Source: Apostichopus japonicus (taxonomy: Eukaryota > Echinodermata > Holothuroidea > Aspidochirotida > Stichopodidae). From it: a DNA stretch of 64,000 bases. The stretch lies in assembly GCF_037975245.1 (NCBI RefSeq), contig NC_092578.1, positions 6,781,001 through 6,845,000 on the forward strand, given 5' to 3'. Numbering within the stretch: the stretch's first letter is position 1; every line of letters starts with the position of its first letter. Shown one piece after another: positions 59,501 through 64,000 of this stretch. The translations under genes and the position numbers were made by a program. A model generated the notes under the pieces. It saw only the letters and a program-made list of their open reading frames with translations, did no database searches and was not told the origin of the DNA.

Positions 59501-60941
59501 CTGTTTATTTCGAATTTCTGTCGACGGAAATATCTATAGACCAATATGAACATATACTTCATAATTAAGGTCCCGTGTATATATCAAACCAATAACTGGA
59601 TCATTTGATTGCCTGATGGCACTCCTTTAGCCAAGACGGTATCATGCAGCTGAAATATTTAGCACTATACCGAGGAGAACGTCCCTAATTGAGAAAGTGA
59701 AGGGGGAGGGGTGCAGCTTAGTCCACTCTGTATTCCCAACCGTTCCTACGCCTATGATATCAATTCTATGTAATAGACTTATAAAATAACAGGCCACTGC
59801 CGCACCTTTTAGAGTTGATTTCCATCCATTTTCTTTTAAAAACCTATTTCGTTTGCTTATTATACATAGGCTTCATTAATACTAACATGGGCTCTAATTT
59901 AGAATCAGTGCCCGGATGTACGTAAAGTACACCTCATATATTGTTTACATGTTACAGTGACAAGGATAAGGTAACAAGGTTAGGGTCAATAGACACCTCT
60001 ATACTTCCGGTCACTGATTCTAAATTAGTGCCCCCCCCCCCTATACCTCAATCATTATTTTAGACGCGAAATAGTGCATTTTGAGTCGTGTATGGGCTGT
60101 ACATTATTTTGTATACATGCAAGGTTGGGCTACTAAATACCTTTATATTTTGTGTGGGGTTGAAAAGGGAGGGTATACACCCCTGCGCCACCCCCCTGCA
60201 CCTACCCATCCCCCTAGCCAGATTAGAAAGTCAATGATAATGGTACTATTTTAAAAAAAGTCCCCCAGGAAATAACCTGTGCATGAATAGTCAATGGTAA
60301 TGGTCATTCGTTCCCCTAAGAATTACATTTTACCATTCTCGAGGCATTTCGCTGACCGAGAAATTTTAATTATGTAGGTTAACACTATAAATGAAGGCTT
60401 GCTGAAAAATCGTAGGTCGGTGAACGACATTCTTGAAATGCTCCACAGAAGTCTCACACATTGGAATTGGATTTCATCCTTGCTATTCATTTTTGCTTGA
60501 TTGCTTGTGGAATATCACCGAAAATGAGCAAATATTTTATCAAAGAAAAACAAAAATTGATTCACATGAATGTTGTGACGGGGTCCTTACTAAATATAGG
60601 AGCTGACGTCATTGTCTTTTTTAGTTTTTAAAGGAGCACTCCAAAGATATATTAAAGATAAGAAAAAAATCAAAATAGACTGTGCATGGTATATGTCAAC
60701 CTTAAAACTGTGTTTATTTATATAGTTGTGTACGTTTTATGTATACTTTGGTGTGGCAATGGACATGGACATGTAAACAACACTCAACTACTATAATTTG
60801 GAGAAATATACTTTTGAATGATGAATTCCATCTCATAAAACTTTTCACAAACCTTTCGACAAAGTTTTCAGAATTAATGCATGATACTTTTCAGCAAATG
60901 AAAAGTAAACGGCAATCTTCGAATGTCAGAGCACTTATATG

Positions 60942-60987
<46 letters not shown>

Positions 60988-62160
60988 GTATATCTATATA
61001 TATATAGATATAGATATTTAAATATATATATATATATATATACTCTGTATATACCAATATATATATATATATATATATATTTGTATATAGCTAGCAACCC
61101 CCTCCCCCCCCCCCCCCCCCCGAATGATCCATTTTCGACTTGAGTACAGGTACAAACACGCCCATTTCCGCATGTTGCGCTTCTTCGTAATTAAGATAAA
61201 ATTGTAGAAGAGACTTTTAAATATTCAATAAAATTACTGAAGTACAAGGAAAGGTATGACTTGGACGGGAGAGGAGGGCGGGGTGAGGGGGGGGGGTATA
61301 GCCGAAATTCAGATGGTAGTCCATGCATCACCTTATAACATACTTTGATTGTACTCGTGAAAAAAAGGCCAGAAAGGCGTATTTTTTACATGCATGTTCA
61401 TGGCTAACTTCTCCTTCGTCTTAATGGTCATCGGTGTATTTGGCAGCAAAATATGCTTGAAATTCAACCTAAAACGGTCTTGCATGGTCAAATTCCATCA
61501 TTACTCATGACCTTTTCAAGGAGGCGGGAAACATCTTAAGATGATATTTTGTATGTGTGTGTGTGTTATATAGTTTGCTACTTGTACCGGCCCTACCATG
61601 TATACTGCACAGTATTGTAGTAGATACCTTAATACCATAAACACGTCTATTTATTAAGTGTGTGTATAAAGCTGCCTATTTATGAAAAGAAAATAAGGCA
61701 AAAAGAAGAAGAAGAAGTGAAAATACCTTTGTTTCTTCGAATCCATCTTTTGGTGGTCAGTATTACTGAGAAGAAATGTTGGTTTTCTTTCTCGATGAAG
61801 GAACAGAAAGGAAGACGAAACCGCTAATTTACGAAGTCGGAGATAAAAAATAGTGAGCAAATATGGTGAGCTTCCCCCACTCTACATCTATTGTGGAAGA
61901 TGTACTTTTATTTCTCTCTCTCACTCGTAGTACAAGCGACACTTCTGTTTAAGCCAATGCTGTGATGAACTTCAGTGTTTTGAGTTCTAAGTAAACTGAA
62001 GGGAAAAAAAATCTGGCGACAATGTGCGGCTTTGTTGTTCACTCACTGGAACAATTATTACAAGACTAAGAAAAAAAACCGCGAGTCTTTTATTGACTGT
62101 AAAACCCCTTAGCTGACTCATATTGACTTAACTGACAGAGTTACTATGAAAGACTATATG
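56578..62160. other. Region with no recognised gene
   Basis: It holds mono-G and mono-C tracts, purine-rich GGGGA repeats (58720-58820), a TATA palindrome (60953-61082) and scattered short frames. One minus-strand frame (57684-57932) contains VKWMDVSCEGFTLGDHFSVS and a plausible-looking protein sequence, but I recognise no family and no clear splice pair. Confidence 0.45.
60953..61082. repeat. AT palindrome with CAGAG/CTCTG arms, then poly-C
   Basis: TATACAGAGTATAT and its inverted copy ATATACTCTGTATA enclose AT repeats; a run of about 19 C follows at 61102. Confidence 0.85.
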
Positions 62161-62236
62161 ATTGGTCATTACATCATCGATGGGCGTGGCTATACACTGC
62201 TTGCTTAGGTGTGCGTACTTCTTTACTATATATAAG
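62161..62236 (+). promoter_or_regulatory. Possible core promoter (ATTGG, GGGCGTGGC, TATATATAAG)
   Basis: An inverted CCAAT box (62161-62165), a Sp1/KLF-type GGGCGTGGC (62182-62190) and a TATA box (62227-62236) are spaced like a compact animal promoter. No ATG or clear coding exon follows within a few hundred bases, so any first exon would be non-coding. Confidence 0.35.
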
Positions 62237-62684
62237 TGCCATTGTGCACAACCTTAGTTGAAAGTGTGTCAGTCAGAGTCATTGAACGCTGAAAGTTATT
62301 TGGAAAGTATAAACATTGAACAACGAGACGAGAAGGACAGGGAAAATAAAGGAACTGAGAAGTGCCGGTCGAACTTACTCCCCCCCCCCGGTCCATCCTA
62401 CCCCTCCTCACCCTCCTCACTCTACACATCTTTCGAAAAGTAATTCAAATCACTTAGAGATTTATTAAACTAACTCCAAAGTTTAAGTCGTCTGCGATAT
62501 TTTAAAGTTGAGAGCCTCAAAATGTTCAGTGTTCTTTTTTTTTTGGGTGACAGAATCTTGTCGTTCTGATTGAGCACACAAATTCTCAAACTGCTGAAAT
62601 GTAGGAAATGTTTACCAATGAACCGGAAATGGTGATGACCAGCTGATGACGTTGTGTATGGTATGTGTGTGGAGTGGGGGCATA

Positions 62685-63043
62685 GGCGTAGGAGGCGGGG
62701 GATTGGGCTGCAGCCCCCCAAACCAAAATTTTCTGAAAATCCGGGCAATATATATGCTGAGAATTTTCCGGGCACCTAATGAAAGAAAAATAATTTGCAA
62801 TGTGTTTTTCAATGGTTAAACTGATATTATTATCATCGTTATTATTGTAACGACTTCCCCAATAATTCTAACCAATATGGAAGGGTAATAACACGGCAAA
62901 TGATTGTATTATATGTTATTGGCATGCGATGTAATAACCGATGCATGCCTATATGATATGCATATGAACATGTCGAACAATTTTGGTTATATTTTTCGGG
63001 CAAGTCATTAAAGCCGCCCCCCAATCAAATTGGGCTCCTACGC
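62685..63043. mobile_element. MITE with GCGTAGGAG inverted ends
   Basis: The left end is GCGTAGGAGGCGGGGGATTGG; the right end in reverse is GCGTAGGAGCCCAATTTGATT. It has no coding capacity and no clear target duplication. Confidence 0.6.
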
Positions 63044-64000
63044 GGGTTGGGGTGGGGGAGTTGAGAGCTGGTGGCAAATTAAAGATTCCTTCTTACTTGG
63101 AATAAGTACGGACTAGGTATTAAACGAACTTTGTAGAGTGGGGGGGGGGGGGAGAGTTACTAACGGTCCTATCCGAATATGAGTTGAGTTTAAATTTTAA
63201 GTTTGAAATGTTGCCGGTGTATAAGTCAATGTGGGGGCATCTTATAAGATGTGTACCATTTGAAGAAAGACTGATGGGGGGGGGGGGGGGTGGGAGGGAC
63301 AGCACCGCCCCAGTCCTCCACCTATGTGCGCGTACTGACCCAGATAGTAATTTGTTTACTCATAACCAATTACAAATATTTATTTTACAAATGTTGAAAA
63401 AAAATATTCTCTTTATTTTTGTACTGCAAATAATGTTCACATCATTATGTTCTTATCATTGGTTCCCCTTTAAAATATCAGTTGTTGCATATGTGTTTAA
63501 CCTATAAATAATTTCATTACGCAATTATTTTACTATTACGCATTTCCTAACGGATATCCCGTGTTACGTTAGCTTTGCAAAGAATTTCACCCAGTTCCAA
63601 GAAGAAGAAAAATAAAATCGAAATGGTTGAAACGTGGAGAAGGCTATATACAACCATCATGAAGGTACCGCTAAGAAGTTCCCTCATAACATAAATGATA
63701 TAGTCTTTGGTTTTTCTTCTATACTGCTTACGTTACAAGTTCTTGGAAATGATGTCAAACAGCCTATCTGGCCCTATTTTTTAATTAATTTGGTGTCTTC
63801 GACCGGATCACTTCATATAGTTGTCACATCCTTTAATCGAATCGATTTCGTTTTCTCGCATTGAGGTTTTCTATCGGTTTTGTATAGATCACAAAGGAAG
63901 CTCCACCAAGTTCATTTCTGTGTTCGATGACCGCAACAAATATTTTACAGAAATGTTATACCAAAAACAAAAAACCAGGGTGGAAAATTGGCTTCATGGG
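63044..64000. other. Right end of the window, no gene recognised
   Basis: It contains mono-G tracts (63140, 63277) and an open + strand frame at 63634-63864 that shows no motif I know. Confidence 0.4.

Overview
The window reads as animal nuclear DNA: intron-rich genes with GT-AG splice sites, AT-rich introns and intergenic DNA, long mono-G/C tracts, AT dinucleotide arrays, a tRNA-derived SINE and many short inverted-repeat transposons. The gene content and repeat style suggest a marine invertebrate deuterostome, most likely an echinoderm (perhaps a sea cucumber). That assignment is an inference from style, not from a marker gene.

Region 1 (1-19.9 kb, + strand) holds the 3' part of a mesothelin/stereocilin/otoancorin-family gene. 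I could join 16 exons (1142-19698) in one unbroken frame of 720 codons; the 5' end lies outside the window. The product is a superhelical repeat protein with a polybasic furin-type site, four cysteines placed like those of mature mesothelin, an acidic Pro/Glu/Lys linker and a C-terminal GPI-anchor signal. Its introns carry SINEs, two hAT-type elements with 8-bp target duplications, and a MITE.

Region 2 (19.9-24.3 kb) is intergenic, with microsatellites and a small hAT-like element.

Region 3 (24.3-45.5 kb, + strand) is a complete 13-exon gene (24308-45292, 947 aa) for a type I membrane receptor of the LDL-receptor/LRP class. It has a signal peptide, a YWTD propeller, one EGF module, a second YWTD propeller, a transmembrane segment and a ~280-residue tail. 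The tail has repeated Tyr-Met-Asp-Leu motifs, a PPxY motif and an FDNP motif whose expected Tyr is Met.

Region 4 (45.3-52.5 kb) is intergenic DNA with MITEs and AT arrays.

Region 5 (52.5-55.6 kb, - strand, convergent with the receptor) has three exons of a small secreted proprotein. After an RGRR furin-type site it encodes a 103-residue domain that looks like a divergent neurotrophin/Spaetzle-type cystine-knot ligand. It has only four of the six knot cysteines, and the two missing ones are a bonded pair in NGF. This is the most interesting item in the window.

Region 6 (55.6-64 kb) is mostly repeats: a tRNA-like sequence, AT palindromes and a MITE, plus one promoter-like cluster near 62.2 kb. 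I recognise no gene there.

The three genes need not work together. All three products are predicted to be secreted or cell-surface proteins, and two carry furin-type processing sites.
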